From the NCBI RefSeq assembly GCF_000620785.1, contig NZ_JIAI01000011.1, positions 248,001 through 312,000 on the forward strand: a DNA stretch of 64,000 nucleotides, read 5' to 3'. Made by a program: the position numbers and the translations under genes. Shown in pieces: positions 15,552 to 23,783 of the stretch (within the stretch, counting starts at the first letter, position 1; every line of letters starts with the position of its first letter). The stretch is from Actinospineispora acaciae DSM 45401 (lineage in GTDB: Bacteria; Actinomycetota; Actinomycetes; Mycobacteriales; Pseudonocardiaceae). The notes beneath the pieces were generated by a model. That model was not told the DNA's origin. It saw only the letters and a program-made list of their open reading frames with translations, and ran no database searches.

Positions 15552-16934
15552 GTGCTTGTAGGCGGGATGCGTGCGGTCCGGTCCGGGGTCGAGATCTCGC
15601 TGCGGATGCGGGTGGCGCTGCTCGCCGCCGTGATGGTCGGGCTCGCGGCGGCCGGGGTCTCGGCGGCCGCGTTCTGGGTGGTCAAGAGCGCGCTGTTCTC
15701 CGACCTGGACGACCAGCTGCGCCAGCGTGCGGCCACCGTGGTGGCCAGCGGGGTGGGCGACGACCCGCAGAACCTGCCGGCGGCCGCGCTGTACGGCTCG
15801 GACATCCGGGTCGAGCTGGTCAACCCGCAGGGCGGCGGGTTCGCCATCCGCAACTCCCCGCCGCCGCCGATCGGCCAGCCGGAGCTCGCGGTGGCCGCCG
15901 GGCGGCTGGACAACTCGCTGCGTACCACGCACGACATGCGGGTGCTCGCGGTGCCGGCCGGCGGCGGGCTCGCGCTGGTGCTGGCCCAGCCGATGAGCCC
16001 GGTGCGGCACACCCTGGCCGGGCTGGGAGTGGTGCTGGCGCTGGTCGGCGGGGCGGGCGTGGTGCTGGCCGGGCTGGCCGGTGCGACCGTGGCCGGGGCC
16101 GGGCTGCGCCCGGTGCAGCGGCTCACGGCGGCCACCGAGCGGGTCGCCGCCACCGGTGACCTGCGCCCGATCCCGGTCACCGGCAACGACGAGCTGGCCA
16201 GGCTCACGCACAGCTTCAACCTGATGCTCGGCGCGGTGGCCGGCGCCCAGGAGCAGCAGCGGCGCCTGGTCGCGGACGCCGGGCACGAGCTGCGGACCCC
16301 GCTCACGTCGCTGCGCACCAACGTGGAGCTGCTGATCGCGGCCGGGTCCGGGTCCGGCGCGGCGGCGCTGCCCGAGGCGGACCGCAAGGAGATCTTCGAC
16401 GACGTGCGCGGCCAGATCGAGGAGCTGTCCACCCTGGTCGGCGACCTGGTCGAGTTGGCGCGCGACGACGCGCCGCAGGCCGTGCACGAGCAGGTGGACC
16501 TGGTCGAGGTGGTGGAGCGGGCGCTGCAGCGGGTCCGGCGCAGGGCCGGCGACGTGCGGTTCGAGGCCCAGCTCATGCCGTGGACGCTGCCGGGCGACGC
16601 CACCGCGCTGGAGCGCGCGGTGCTGAACCTGCTGGACAACGCCGCGAAGTGGAGCCCGCCGGACGGCGTGGTGCAGGTCGGGCTGCATCCGGTCGGGGAC
16701 GGCACGGCGATGCTGGAGGTGGCGGATGCCGGGCCGGGGATCGCGAAGGAGGACCTGGCCAAGGTGTTCGACAGGTTCTACCGCGCCGCCGAGGACCGGG
16801 GCCGGCCGGGCAGCGGGCTGGGGCTGGCCATCGTCAAGCAGGTGGCCGAGCGGCACGGCGGTTCGGTACGGGCCGGCAGCAGCACCAGCGGCGGCGCGCT
16901 GCTCGCGGTCCGGCTGCCTGGCGAGGCTGGCTGA
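15552..16934 (+). CDS. mprB: Sensor histidine kinase, MprB-like
   Basis: The 460-residue kinase has membrane helices at about 20-42 and 158-182 flanking an extracytoplasmic sensor, then HAMP, HisKA with the phospho-His in DAGHELRTPLTSLR (about 246-259), and HATPase with LLDNAAKWSPP, DAGPGIAKED and GSGLGLAIV. It would phosphorylate the preceding regulator in response to envelope stress. Start is uncertain: GTG 15552 follows AAGGAAG closely, while ATG 15567 removes five residues. Its separation by a repeat element may have changed coupled expression with mprA. Confidence 0.88.
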   Translation: MLVGGMRAVRSGVEISLRMRVALLAAVMVGLAAAGVSAAAFWVVKSALFSDLDDQLRQRAATVVASGVGDDPQNLPAAALYGSDIRVELVNPQGGGFAIRNSPPPPIGQPELAVAAGRLDNSLRTTHDMRVLAVPAGGGLALVLAQPMSPVRHTLAGLGVVLALVGGAGVVLAGLAGATVAGAGLRPVQRLTAATERVAATGDLRPIPVTGNDELARLTHSFNLMLGAVAGAQEQQRRLVADAGHELRTPLTSLRTNVELLIAAGSGSGAAALPEADRKEIFDDVRGQIEELSTLVGDLVELARDDAPQAVHEQVDLVEVVERALQRVRRRAGDVRFEAQLMPWTLPGDATALERAVLNLLDNAAKWSPPDGVVQVGLHPVGDGTAMLEVADAGPGIAKEDLAKVFDRFYRAAEDRGRPGSGLGLAIVKQVAERHGGSVRAGSSTSGGALLAVRLPGEAG

Positions 16935-17178
16935 CCGGGCCGGCTGTCACCGTGGCGTGCGGCGCCTGATCATGGTCAGAACGCTGCTCGGCGACGGCAC
17001 CCCCAGGGAGTGCGGCGGTCACTCGCCGCCGCTAGCATCCGCCTGACGGGGGACCTTTTCGGGTCCGAGCACCGCCGAAGGCCCCGCGAGCCCTACGCTC
17101 GGTGGTCAGGGCTCGTTCGGGTGGTTTCCGCGAGGCCGGGTCCTGGTCTCCGACCGCCACGCGAACCACGGTGAGGGT

Positions 17179-18870
17179 ATGGCCCACGACGACACGCCAG
17201 GGCAGCAGGGCAACGCGAGCGGGCGCGACGCGGCACCCGTTGCGGAAGGGCCATCGGCCGAGACGAAACCGCCGGACGGCGACGCCGCACCCGCCTCGGC
17301 CTCCGCACCCGCTTCCGCTTCCGCTTCCGCCTCGGCCGAGGGCGAGCCGCGCACGGACACCGAGGAGCCGACGGCCCGCAACGGCGAGGCCACGCCGGGG
17401 CCGAACTGGGACGAGCGCTCGCCGTGGGCGCGGCCGGGCTCCGGCACGACGGAATCGGCCGGGCCGGGCGGCACGGCCTCGATGGGCGGCCAGCCGTACT
17501 CGCCGTACCCCTCGACGCAGCCGTACGCCGGTCCGCAGCCGTATCCGCTGCCCGGTGACGCCGGGTATGCCGGCCAGCCGTACCAGGGGTCGCCCCAGGA
17601 CGCGGGCGTGCCGCCGCCCTACCCGGGTGCGCCGACGCCCCGCTATCCGGTCGACTCCGCCGCCCAGGGCGGCCCCGATCAGTCCGCGTCCGCCGCCACC
17701 TACCCGGCGCTCGCGCCACCGGTCCCGCCGCCCGCCCCGCCGCAGCCCCAGCAGCGGCCGGGCGGTGGCGGGTCGGCCGGCCGGATCCTGCTCGGCGCCG
17801 TCGCGCTGGCGCTGGTGGCCGCGCTGATCGGCGGTGGGCTCGGCGGCATGATCGGCTACCGGGCCGCGTCCGGTGGCAACCCGCTCGGCGTGCTCGGCTC
17901 CCCGCTGGCCGACGGCGAGACCACCGCGGTGGAGGCCGTCTCGCAGCAGGTGCTGCCGTCCGTCGTGCAGATGCGGGTGATCTCCGGGCCGCGCTCCGGT
18001 GCCGGCTCGGGCATGGTGCTCAGCGCGGACGGCCTGATCCTGACCAACAACCACGTGATCGAGGCAGCCGCCGGTGGTGCCGGCAAGATCATGGTGCTGT
18101 TCCAGAACGGCAGGTCCGCGCAGGCGCAGATCGTGGGCCGGGACCCGAGCTCGGACATCGCGGTGATCAAGGCCCAGAACACGACGGGCCTCACCCCGAT
18201 CGCGCTGGGCAACTCCGACGTGCTGCGGGTGGGCCAGCCGGTGATCGCGATCGGGTCGCCGCTCGGGCTGGGCGGCACCGTCACCACCGGGATCATCAGC
18301 GCGCTGAACCGCGCGGTCTCGGTGGGCAGGGACGACCCGGGCGACCCGGACTCCACCGAGGTGCTCAACGCGATCCAGACCGACGCCGCGATCAACCCGG
18401 GCAACTCGGGCGGTCCGCTGGTGGACATCCAGGGCCGGCTGATCGGGATCAACACCGCGATCGCCGGCGTCGGCGGGCCCGCGGGCGAGTCGGCCGGCTC
18501 GGTCGGGCTGGGCTTCTCGATCCCGATCAACCAGGTCAAACGGATCGCCGACGAGCTGCAGCGGACCGGCCAGGCCACCAAGCCGGTGCTCGGGGTGGAG
18601 ATCCAGCGGCAGTCCCGGCTGGCGCCGCTGTCCGACCCGCCGGGCGCGAAGGTGGTCTCGGTCAAGCCGCCGGACGGCCCCGCCGGCCAGGCCGGGATCA
18701 AGGCCGGAGACGTGATCGTCAAGATCAACGAACGGGTCATTACCACCGGCGACGAGCTGGTCGCCACGGTCCGCTCGCACGCGCCGGGCGAGACGGTCAC
18801 GCTGGAGCTCAGCGACGGCCGGTCCGCGAAGGTGGCGTTGCGCGGTGAGCCGGTGCCGGCGACGAAGTGA
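17179..18870 (+). CDS. pepD: HtrA-family serine protease, PepD-like
   Basis: The 563-residue protein has a 200-residue Ala/Pro/Ser-rich cytoplasmic N-terminus, a membrane helix (about 202-224), a trypsin-like domain with His292 (TNNHVIEA), Asp326 (SSDIAVIKA) and Ser410 (NPGNSGGPL), and a C-terminal PDZ domain (about 470-560). It is an envelope quality-control protease. In mycobacteria the gene is in the MprAB regulon and directly follows mprB, as here with a 244-base gap. The disordered N-terminus is longer than in many homologues. Confidence 0.92.
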   Translation: MAHDDTPGQQGNASGRDAAPVAEGPSAETKPPDGDAAPASASAPASASASASAEGEPRTDTEEPTARNGEATPGPNWDERSPWARPGSGTTESAGPGGTASMGGQPYSPYPSTQPYAGPQPYPLPGDAGYAGQPYQGSPQDAGVPPPYPGAPTPRYPVDSAAQGGPDQSASAATYPALAPPVPPPAPPQPQQRPGGGGSAGRILLGAVALALVAALIGGGLGGMIGYRAASGGNPLGVLGSPLADGETTAVEAVSQQVLPSVVQMRVISGPRSGAGSGMVLSADGLILTNNHVIEAAAGGAGKIMVLFQNGRSAQAQIVGRDPSSDIAVIKAQNTTGLTPIALGNSDVLRVGQPVIAIGSPLGLGGTVTTGIISALNRAVSVGRDDPGDPDSTEVLNAIQTDAAINPGNSGGPLVDIQGRLIGINTAIAGVGGPAGESAGSVGLGFSIPINQVKRIADELQRTGQATKPVLGVEIQRQSRLAPLSDPPGAKVVSVKPPDGPAGQAGIKAGDVIVKINERVITTGDELVATVRSHAPGETVTLELSDGRSAKVALRGEPVPATK

Positions 18871-18893
18871 CGGATCTGTTACGCACGGTGAAG

Positions 18894-18917
18894 TTGGGAC
18901 GGCTCGGGCCGTCCCAA
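18894..18917 (+). terminator. Intrinsic terminator-like hairpin after pepD
   Basis: TTGGGACGGC (18894-18903) and GCCGTCCCAA (18908-18917) form a perfect 10-bp stem with a TCGG loop, 24 bases after the pepD stop. A weaker 7-bp stem (TTGGCGG/CCGCCAA) follows at 18946-18967. Confidence 0.7.
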
Positions 18918-19205
18918 GAGGTCACCTTTAGAAAACAGCCCGGATTTGGCGGGGTCGAATCCGCCAATTGCGGGTACCGTGGGGATATCCAGCCAGTCCT
19001 GGCCCGACGGTCGCGGGCCGGGCTTTAGCCGCCGCGCCGGCGTAGGTCCCCCCTCCCCACGCCGGCGCGGCTCCTAAATGCCAGCGTCGTTTCGGGTGCC
19101 TTACGGAGTGATGACGTCACCCGCCGCCTCGGTCGTTTGCGTTGCCGGGCCGCACCCGACGCTGCGAGCCTGTGTCCGATGACGGACCCCAATGAGGACT
19201 AGGCG
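18918..19205. other. Intergenic region before the second two-component system
   Basis: The gap holds a weak stem at 18946-18967 and a very stable hairpin at 19031-19071, with 13-bp perfect arms (GCCGCGCCGGCGT) around a C-rich 15-base loop. Downstream are CTTACGG-type half-sites (19089-19106) and the palindrome TGACGTCA at 19112-19119. The hairpin may be a terminator or a leader element for the regulator gene. No ORF is convincing. Confidence 0.5.
19089..19106 (+). promoter_or_regulatory. Tandem half-sites GTTTCGG-N4-CTTACGG ahead of the second response regulator
   Basis: Two 7-bp half-sites start 11 bp apart at 19089 and 19100. The same arrangement, CTTACCG-N4-CTTACGG, occurs at 21024-21041 before the membrane molybdopterin gene. 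Matching spacing and a shared CTTACGG suggest one OmpR-type regulator binds both, most simply the one encoded at 19206. Confidence 0.45.
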
Positions 19206-19922
19206 ATGACGGGCGCGGCCGGTCATGTGTTGGTGATCGACGACGACCCCACGGTGCGCGACGTGGTGGGCCGCTACCTGGCCAGGGCCGGCTACCAGGT
19301 GTCGGTCAGCCCGGACGGCGAGCACGGCCTGCGCGCCGCCGTGTCCCATCCGCCCGACCTGGTGGTGCTCGACCTGATGCTGCCCGGCCGCTCCGGGCTG
19401 GAGATCTGCGCCGAGCTGCGCGCTCGCGGCTCCACCCCGGTGATCATGCTGACCGCGCTCGGCGAGGAGGAGGACCGGGTGGTCGGCCTGGAGCTCGGCG
19501 CCGACGACTACGTGACCAAGCCGTTCAGCCCTCGGGAGCTGGTGCTGCGGGTGGGCTCGGTGCTGCGCCGGTCCCGGGACGCCGCCGCCCGCCCGGACGG
19601 CGCCGGCCAGACCCTGGTGGACGGCGACCTGGTGATCGAGACCTCCGCCCGCCGCGCCGTCCTCGCCGGCCACGAGCTCGCGCTCACCACCCGCGAGTTC
19701 GACCTGCTGGCGTTCCTGATCCGCCACCCCGGGCGCGCGTTCGGGCGCCCCGAGCTGCTGGAACGGGTCTGGGGCTGGAGCTTCGGGGACCAGTCGACGG
19801 TCACCGTGCACGTGCGCCGGCTGCGGGAGAAGGTGGAGGCCGACCCGACCGCCCCGCGCCGGATCACCACCGTGTGGGGCGTCGGCTACCGCTACGACCC
19901 GGCCACCGGGGAGCCCCGATGA
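19206..19922 (+). CDS. OmpR-family response regulator
   Basis: The 238-residue regulator has a receiver domain (VLVIDDDPTVRD; phospho-Asp in LVVLDLMLPGRSG at about 58; KPFSPREL) and a winged-helix domain (LTTREFDLLAFLIRHPG, TVHVRRLREKVE, TVWGVGYRYD). It is coupled to the following kinase by an ATGA overlap. The pair lies between pepD and moaB2, a position empty in the mycobacterial locus. Shared half-sites suggest it controls itself and the molybdopterin oxidoreductase downstream. Confidence 0.9.
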   Translation: MTGAAGHVLVIDDDPTVRDVVGRYLARAGYQVSVSPDGEHGLRAAVSHPPDLVVLDLMLPGRSGLEICAELRARGSTPVIMLTALGEEEDRVVGLELGADDYVTKPFSPRELVLRVGSVLRRSRDAAARPDGAGQTLVDGDLVIETSARRAVLAGHELALTTREFDLLAFLIRHPGRAFGRPELLERVWGWSFGDQSTVTVHVRRLREKVEADPTAPRRITTVWGVGYRYDPATGEPR

Positions 19923-20995
19923 TTGAGATCTGGGGCGAGCTCGGGCAGGTGTGGGGGCTGGCGCTCGCCTTCACCCTCCCGGTGGCGCTGGCCGGCGCGG
20001 TGCTGCTGCAGCTCATGCGGCGGCGCTCGATCACCGCGGCGGTCACCGTGCTGGTGCTCATCCCGGTGCTCGCGGCGCTGGTCGGGGTGCTCGCGGTGAG
20101 CGGCTTCATGCTGGACCGGATGAACGGGCGGGTCATCGCGGTCTGCCTGGTGGTGGCCGCCGTCTCGGTGCCCGCCGGCCTGCTGCTCGGCCGGGGCCTG
20201 GCCAGGGACAGCGTCTGGGAGCGCGAGGCCAGGCAGCGCGAGCGAGCCGCCGAGTCGGCCCGCCGCGAGCTGGTCACCTGGATCAGCCACGACCTGCGCA
20301 CGCCGCTGGCCGGCATCAGGGCGATGTCCGAGGCGCTCGCCGACGGCGTGGTCGATGACCCGGCCGAGACCGGCCAGTACGCCCGGCGGATCGGCCGCGA
20401 GACCGAACGGCTGGCAGGCATGGTCGACGACCTGTTCCAGCTGTCGCGCATCACCTCCGGCGCGCTGCGCCTGACCCTGCACGCGGTGTCGCTCGGCGAG
20501 GTGGTGTCCGAAGCGGTGGCCGCCGAGCTGGCCGGTGCGGCTCGCAGGCGCGTGCACCTGATCGCCGACCCCGACCCCGACGCCGGCTGGCCCGTGGTCC
20601 GGGGCAGCGACCCCGAGCTCGCCAGGGTGGTCCGCAACCTGGTCTCCAACGCCATCCGCCACACCCCGCCCGACGGCACCGTCGTGCTGGCCGCCGGCGT
20701 CGACGGCGACCAGGCCTGGCTGCAGGTCCAGGACGGCTGCGGCGGCATCCCCCAGTCCGACCTGGACCGCGTCTTCGACGTCGCCTTCCGAGGCACCGCC
20801 GCCCGCACCCCAACCCCCGCCGCGGCGGAGCCGATCAGGCCGGATCGGGCAGGCACGCCGGCGGACGCTGGCGCCGGGCTTGGGCTGGCCATCGCCCGGG
20901 GACTGGTGGAGGCGCACAACGGCGAGATCGCGGCGTGCAACCACGGCCCCGGCTGCCGCTTCGAAGTCCGGCTGCCCCTCGCCGACCGAGCCTGA
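19919..20995 (+). CDS. Sensor histidine kinase partner of the 19206 regulator
   Basis: The 358-residue kinase has two closely spaced membrane helices (about 10-30 and 40-90 region) with hardly any extracytoplasmic loop, then HisKA with SHDLRTPLAGIRAMSEALADG (about 121-141) and HATPase with LVSNAIRHTPP and GLGLAIARGL. The lack of a large sensor domain points to sensing within the membrane or through a partner. ATG at 19919 overlaps the regulator's stop. An Ala/Pro insertion (about 295-320) lies before the last G-box. Confidence 0.9.
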   Translation: MIEIWGELGQVWGLALAFTLPVALAGAVLLQLMRRRSITAAVTVLVLIPVLAALVGVLAVSGFMLDRMNGRVIAVCLVVAAVSVPAGLLLGRGLARDSVWEREARQRERAAESARRELVTWISHDLRTPLAGIRAMSEALADGVVDDPAETGQYARRIGRETERLAGMVDDLFQLSRITSGALRLTLHAVSLGEVVSEAVAAELAGAARRRVHLIADPDPDAGWPVVRGSDPELARVVRNLVSNAIRHTPPDGTVVLAAGVDGDQAWLQVQDGCGGIPQSDLDRVFDVAFRGTAARTPTPAAAEPIRPDRAGTPADAGAGLGLAIARGLVEAHNGEIAACNHGPGCRFEVRLPLADRA

Positions 20996-21023
20996 CCCAC
21001 CCCGCGGACTCCCGCATCGCCCG

Positions 21024-21041
21024 CTTACCGGAGCCTTACGG
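21024..21041 (+). promoter_or_regulatory. Tandem half-sites CTTACCG-N4-CTTACGG before the fused oxidoreductase
   Basis: Half-sites start at 21024 and 21035, 11 bp apart, with the same layout as at 19089-19106. They lie 51 bases before the ATG at 21092, suitable for activation by the adjacent response regulator. Confidence 0.45.
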
Positions 21042-21091
21042 TTTGCGGTGATCGAGCCATGTGACCTGGTCAGGCCCGTACCGTCGGCGCC

Positions 21092-22408
21092 ATGAAGGCC
21101 AGGTCGCCGAGCCGCGCCACCCGACTTCGCGGGGACCGCGCCGTCCGCGCCCATGTCACGGCCCGGGTGGCATGGCGCAGCCCGCTGCGGGGGCCGTGGC
21201 TGACCTCGGTGCTCGGGGCTGTGCTGCTGGCGGGCCTGCCCCTGGTGGTGATCACCGGGCTGTTGGACTACATCGCCTATGGGCCGGAGCTCGGGCAGGC
21301 CTTGCCCGCCGGCGTCGGTTGGCTTCGCCCGCCGGTGTTCGACTGGCCCACCCGCCCGTCCTGGCTGTTCCGGCTGACCCAGGGGCTGCATGTCGGCCTC
21401 GGGCTGGTGCTGGTGCCGGTGGTGCTGGCCAAGCTCTGGTCGGTGATGCCCCGCCTGTTCGCCTGGCCGCCGGTGCGGTCGCCGTGGCACGCGGTCGAGC
21501 GGCTGACCCTGGTCCCGCTGGTCGGCGGCGCCCTGTTCGAGATCGTCACCGGCGTGCTGAACATCCAGTACGACTACGTGTTCGGCTTCGACTTCTACAC
21601 CGCGCACTACTACGGCGCGTGGGTGTTCCTGGCCGGGTTCATCGCGCACGTGACCGTCAAGCTGCCCCGGATGACGCGCGCGCTGCGCTCCCGGTCGCTT
21701 CGGGCCGAGCTGCGCACCTCGCTCGCCGACACCCGTCCGGAACCCGTGCTTCCCGGCGATGGACCGGACGGCCTGGTCGCCGCGAGTCCCGCGCCGGCCA
21801 CGATGTCCCGCCGCGGCCTGCTCGCGCTGGTCGGCGGCGGATCGTTGCTGGTCGCGGCGCTGACCATCGGACAGACGGTGGACGGGCTTCGCGGCACCGC
21901 ATGGCTGCTGCCGCGGGGCCGGAGCCAGGACGACGGCCCGACCGGGTTCCCGATCAACCGCACGGCCGCCGCGGCCGGCATCACCAGCGCGCGGGTGGGC
22001 GCCGACTGGCGGCTCACGCTCACCGGCGGCCCCGCTCCGGTGATCCTTGACGGGCCGGCGCTCGTCGCGTTGCCACCGCACACCGCCGAGCTGCCGATCG
22101 CCTGTGTGGAAGGTTGGTCCACCACCCAGACCTGGTCCGGTGTCCGCCTCGCCGACCTGGCCGCCCTGGCCGGCGTGCACCGGCCGGAGTCGGCGCTGGT
22201 CCGTTCGATCGAGCGCGGCGGCGCGTTCTCCTCCGCGCGGTTGACCGGCGCACAGGTCCTGGACCCGGACGCATTGCTGGCCACCGCCGTCAACGGCGTG
22301 CCGCTCAGCCTGGACCACGGCTATCCGGCGCGGGTGATCGTGCCCGCGTTGCCCGGCGTGCACTGCACGAAGTGGGTCGGCGCGATCGACTTCGAGGTCC
22401 GGCCATGA
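21092..22408 (+). CDS. Cytochrome b-like membrane protein fused to a sulfite-oxidase-type molybdopterin domain
   Basis: The 438-residue protein has four membrane helices (about 36-60, 92-115, 138-158, 170-190) with His residues at 100, 172 and 186 that could bind heme. A fifth helix at 242-262 is preceded by MSRRGLL, a twin-arginine-like motif. The C-terminal domain (about 285-438) is of the sulfite oxidase/MsrP family, with Cys338 in IACVEGWS as the likely Mo ligand. It would pass quinol electrons through heme to a Mo site outside the cell. Substrate is unknown. The architecture resembles MsrP and MsrQ joined in one chain. Confidence 0.8.
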   Translation: MKARSPSRATRLRGDRAVRAHVTARVAWRSPLRGPWLTSVLGAVLLAGLPLVVITGLLDYIAYGPELGQALPAGVGWLRPPVFDWPTRPSWLFRLTQGLHVGLGLVLVPVVLAKLWSVMPRLFAWPPVRSPWHAVERLTLVPLVGGALFEIVTGVLNIQYDYVFGFDFYTAHYYGAWVFLAGFIAHVTVKLPRMTRALRSRSLRAELRTSLADTRPEPVLPGDGPDGLVAASPAPATMSRRGLLALVGGGSLLVAALTIGQTVDGLRGTAWLLPRGRSQDDGPTGFPINRTAAAAGITSARVGADWRLTLTGGPAPVILDGPALVALPPHTAELPIACVEGWSTTQTWSGVRLADLAALAGVHRPESALVRSIERGGAFSSARLTGAQVLDPDALLATAVNGVPLSLDHGYPARVIVPALPGVHCTKWVGAIDFEVRP

Positions 22409-22767
22409 TCACGCTCGGGATGCTGGTCTGGTTCGCGGCCGCCACCGTGGCGCACGACCTGTTGCTCTTCCCGCTGTACACCGCCGCCGACCGATTCCTT
22501 GTCCGGTCGCTCGCCTCCCGCCGCGCGGTCAACTACGTGCGGGTGCCCGCGCTCGCTTCGGGGTTGACCTTCCTGTTGTTCCTGCCAGGCATCATCCGCC
22601 AGGGCGCCGACACCCACCTGGCCGCGACCGGCCTCGACCAACAGCCGTTCCTGACCCGCTGGCTCGCGTTGTGCACGGCGTTCTTCGTGGTGTCCGCGCT
22701 GACACTCGCCGTCCGCACCCCTACCGCCCGCCGGAAGGCCCGGGCGCGGACCAACCAACGGCGCTGA
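22405..22767 (+). CDS. Small membrane protein, function unknown
   Basis: The 120-residue protein has three predicted helices (about 3-20, 48-62, 86-105) and a basic C-terminal tail. Its ATG overlaps the stop of the fused oxidoreductase, so it is probably co-translated and may support that enzyme. VAHDLLLFPLYTAADR near the start contains a His that could be functional. I do not recognise a named family. Confidence 0.7.
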   Translation: MITLGMLVWFAAATVAHDLLLFPLYTAADRFLVRSLASRRAVNYVRVPALASGLTFLLFLPGIIRQGADTHLAATGLDQQPFLTRWLALCTAFFVVSALTLAVRTPTARRKARARTNQRR

Positions 22768-22769
22768 CC

Positions 22770-22859
22770 GAGCACGACTTGGTGATCTTGCTCGGCGAAC
22801 GGAACGGTCGCATGCGAACCGATGAACCGCGCCCCGTCCGTGATCATGACGCGCGCCAT
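22770..22859 (-). pseudogene. Remnant of an NAD-dependent epimerase/dehydratase N-terminus
   Basis: Read on the minus strand from an ATG at 22859, the 30 codons encode RVMITDGARFIGSHATV followed by EQDHQVVL. This closely follows the RVLVTGGAGFIGSH...GHEVVVL start of sugar-nucleotide epimerases, with the GxxGxxG loop damaged (TDGARFIG). Nothing recognisable of the family follows. It fills the short gap between the membrane protein gene and moaB2, so it is probably a decaying fragment. Confidence 0.55.
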
Positions 22860-22892
22860 GCCGGGATCGGGGCACCGGCTACGGTATGCGGC

Positions 22893-23393
22893 ATGGAGAT
22901 GGCACCGCCGCGCCTTGGACGCGCCCTTGTCGTGATCGTCGACGACCGCGCCGCGCACGGTGAGCACGAGGACACCACCGGCCCGCTGGTCACCGAGCTG
23001 CTCGAAGAGGGCGGGTTCGTGGTGGACGCCGTGGTCACGGTGCCCGGTGAAGCGGTAGCCATCCGCAACGCGCTGAACACCGCGGTGATCGGCGGGGTGG
23101 ACCTGGTGGTCACCGTCGGCGGGACCGGGGTGTCCCCCCGGGACGTGACCTCGGACGCCACCGCCGGCGTGCTGGACCGGCCGATCCCCGGCATCGCCGA
23201 GGCCATCCGGGCGTCCGGGCTGGCCGCCGGCGCCATCGACGCGGGGCTGTCCCGAGGGCTCGTCGGGGTGTCCGGCAGCACGCTCGTGGTCAACCTGGCC
23301 GCCTCCCGCGCGGCCATCCGGGACGGGATGGCCACCCTCACGCCGCTGGTCTCGCACGTGATCGAGGAGCTGTCCGGCCTCGACGAGGCGTGA
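22893..23393 (+). CDS. moaB2: MoaB/MogA-family molybdopterin biosynthesis protein
   Basis: The 166-residue protein has LVVTVGGTGVSPRDVT (about 70-85) and GVSGSTLVVNLA (about 126-137), the molybdopterin-binding signatures of MoaB/MogA, which adenylate molybdopterin. In mycobacteria moaB2 follows pepD; here the second two-component system and its oxidoreductase lie between. ATG at 22893 gives standard length. Confidence 0.9.
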   Translation: MEMAPPRLGRALVVIVDDRAAHGEHEDTTGPLVTELLEEGGFVVDAVVTVPGEAVAIRNALNTAVIGGVDLVVTVGGTGVSPRDVTSDATAGVLDRPIPGIAEAIRASGLAAGAIDAGLSRGLVGVSGSTLVVNLAASRAAIRDGMATLTPLVSHVIEELSGLDEA

Positions 23394-23399
23394 CCCACC

Positions 23400-23729
23400 G
23401 TGTCGGGCGAGCACGAGCCACGCCCGGCGGGCAGCCCCGATCCCGCCGAGGCCGTCGCCGATCCGGCCGGGAACACCGATCCGGCGGAGAACCCCGGTCC
23501 CGCCAACGCCGTCACCGATCCGGCGGAGAACGCCGCTCCTGCCGAGGCTCTCGCCGATCCGGCCGAGGTCGCGGCGCGCAGGCGGCGGCTCGCCGAGGTG
23601 TTCGGTGACGTGTTGCCGGATGCCACCGGGGACGATGCGCCCGACACCGTGACGCGGGACGATCGGCCCGCCGACCTCACCGAGCGTTGGTACTCGGAGA
23701 ACCGGCCACCGCATCACGACAAGGGCTGA
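23400..23729 (+). CDS. Acidic, repeat-rich hypothetical protein
   Basis: The 109-residue protein starts at GTG 23400, seven bases after moaB2. Residues 10-58 consist of imperfect NPAE/DPAE-type repeats and look disordered. The C-terminal part (ARRRRLAEVFGDVLP, then DLTERWYSENRPPHHDKG) is more complex and is likely the conserved portion. Role unknown; it is probably co-transcribed with moaB2. Confidence 0.65.
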   Translation: MSGEHEPRPAGSPDPAEAVADPAGNTDPAENPGPANAVTDPAENAAPAEALADPAEVAARRRRLAEVFGDVLPDATGDDAPDTVTRDDRPADLTERWYSENRPPHHDKG

Positions 23730-23783
23730 CCACCGCGGCAGGCGACTCGCGCCGTCCAGTCCCTACATCAACCACCCCCAATC

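Noticed and set aside
19892..22363. Minus-strand open frame of about 823 codons
   Set aside because: It is antisense to the histidine kinase and fused oxidoreductase genes; no motifs.
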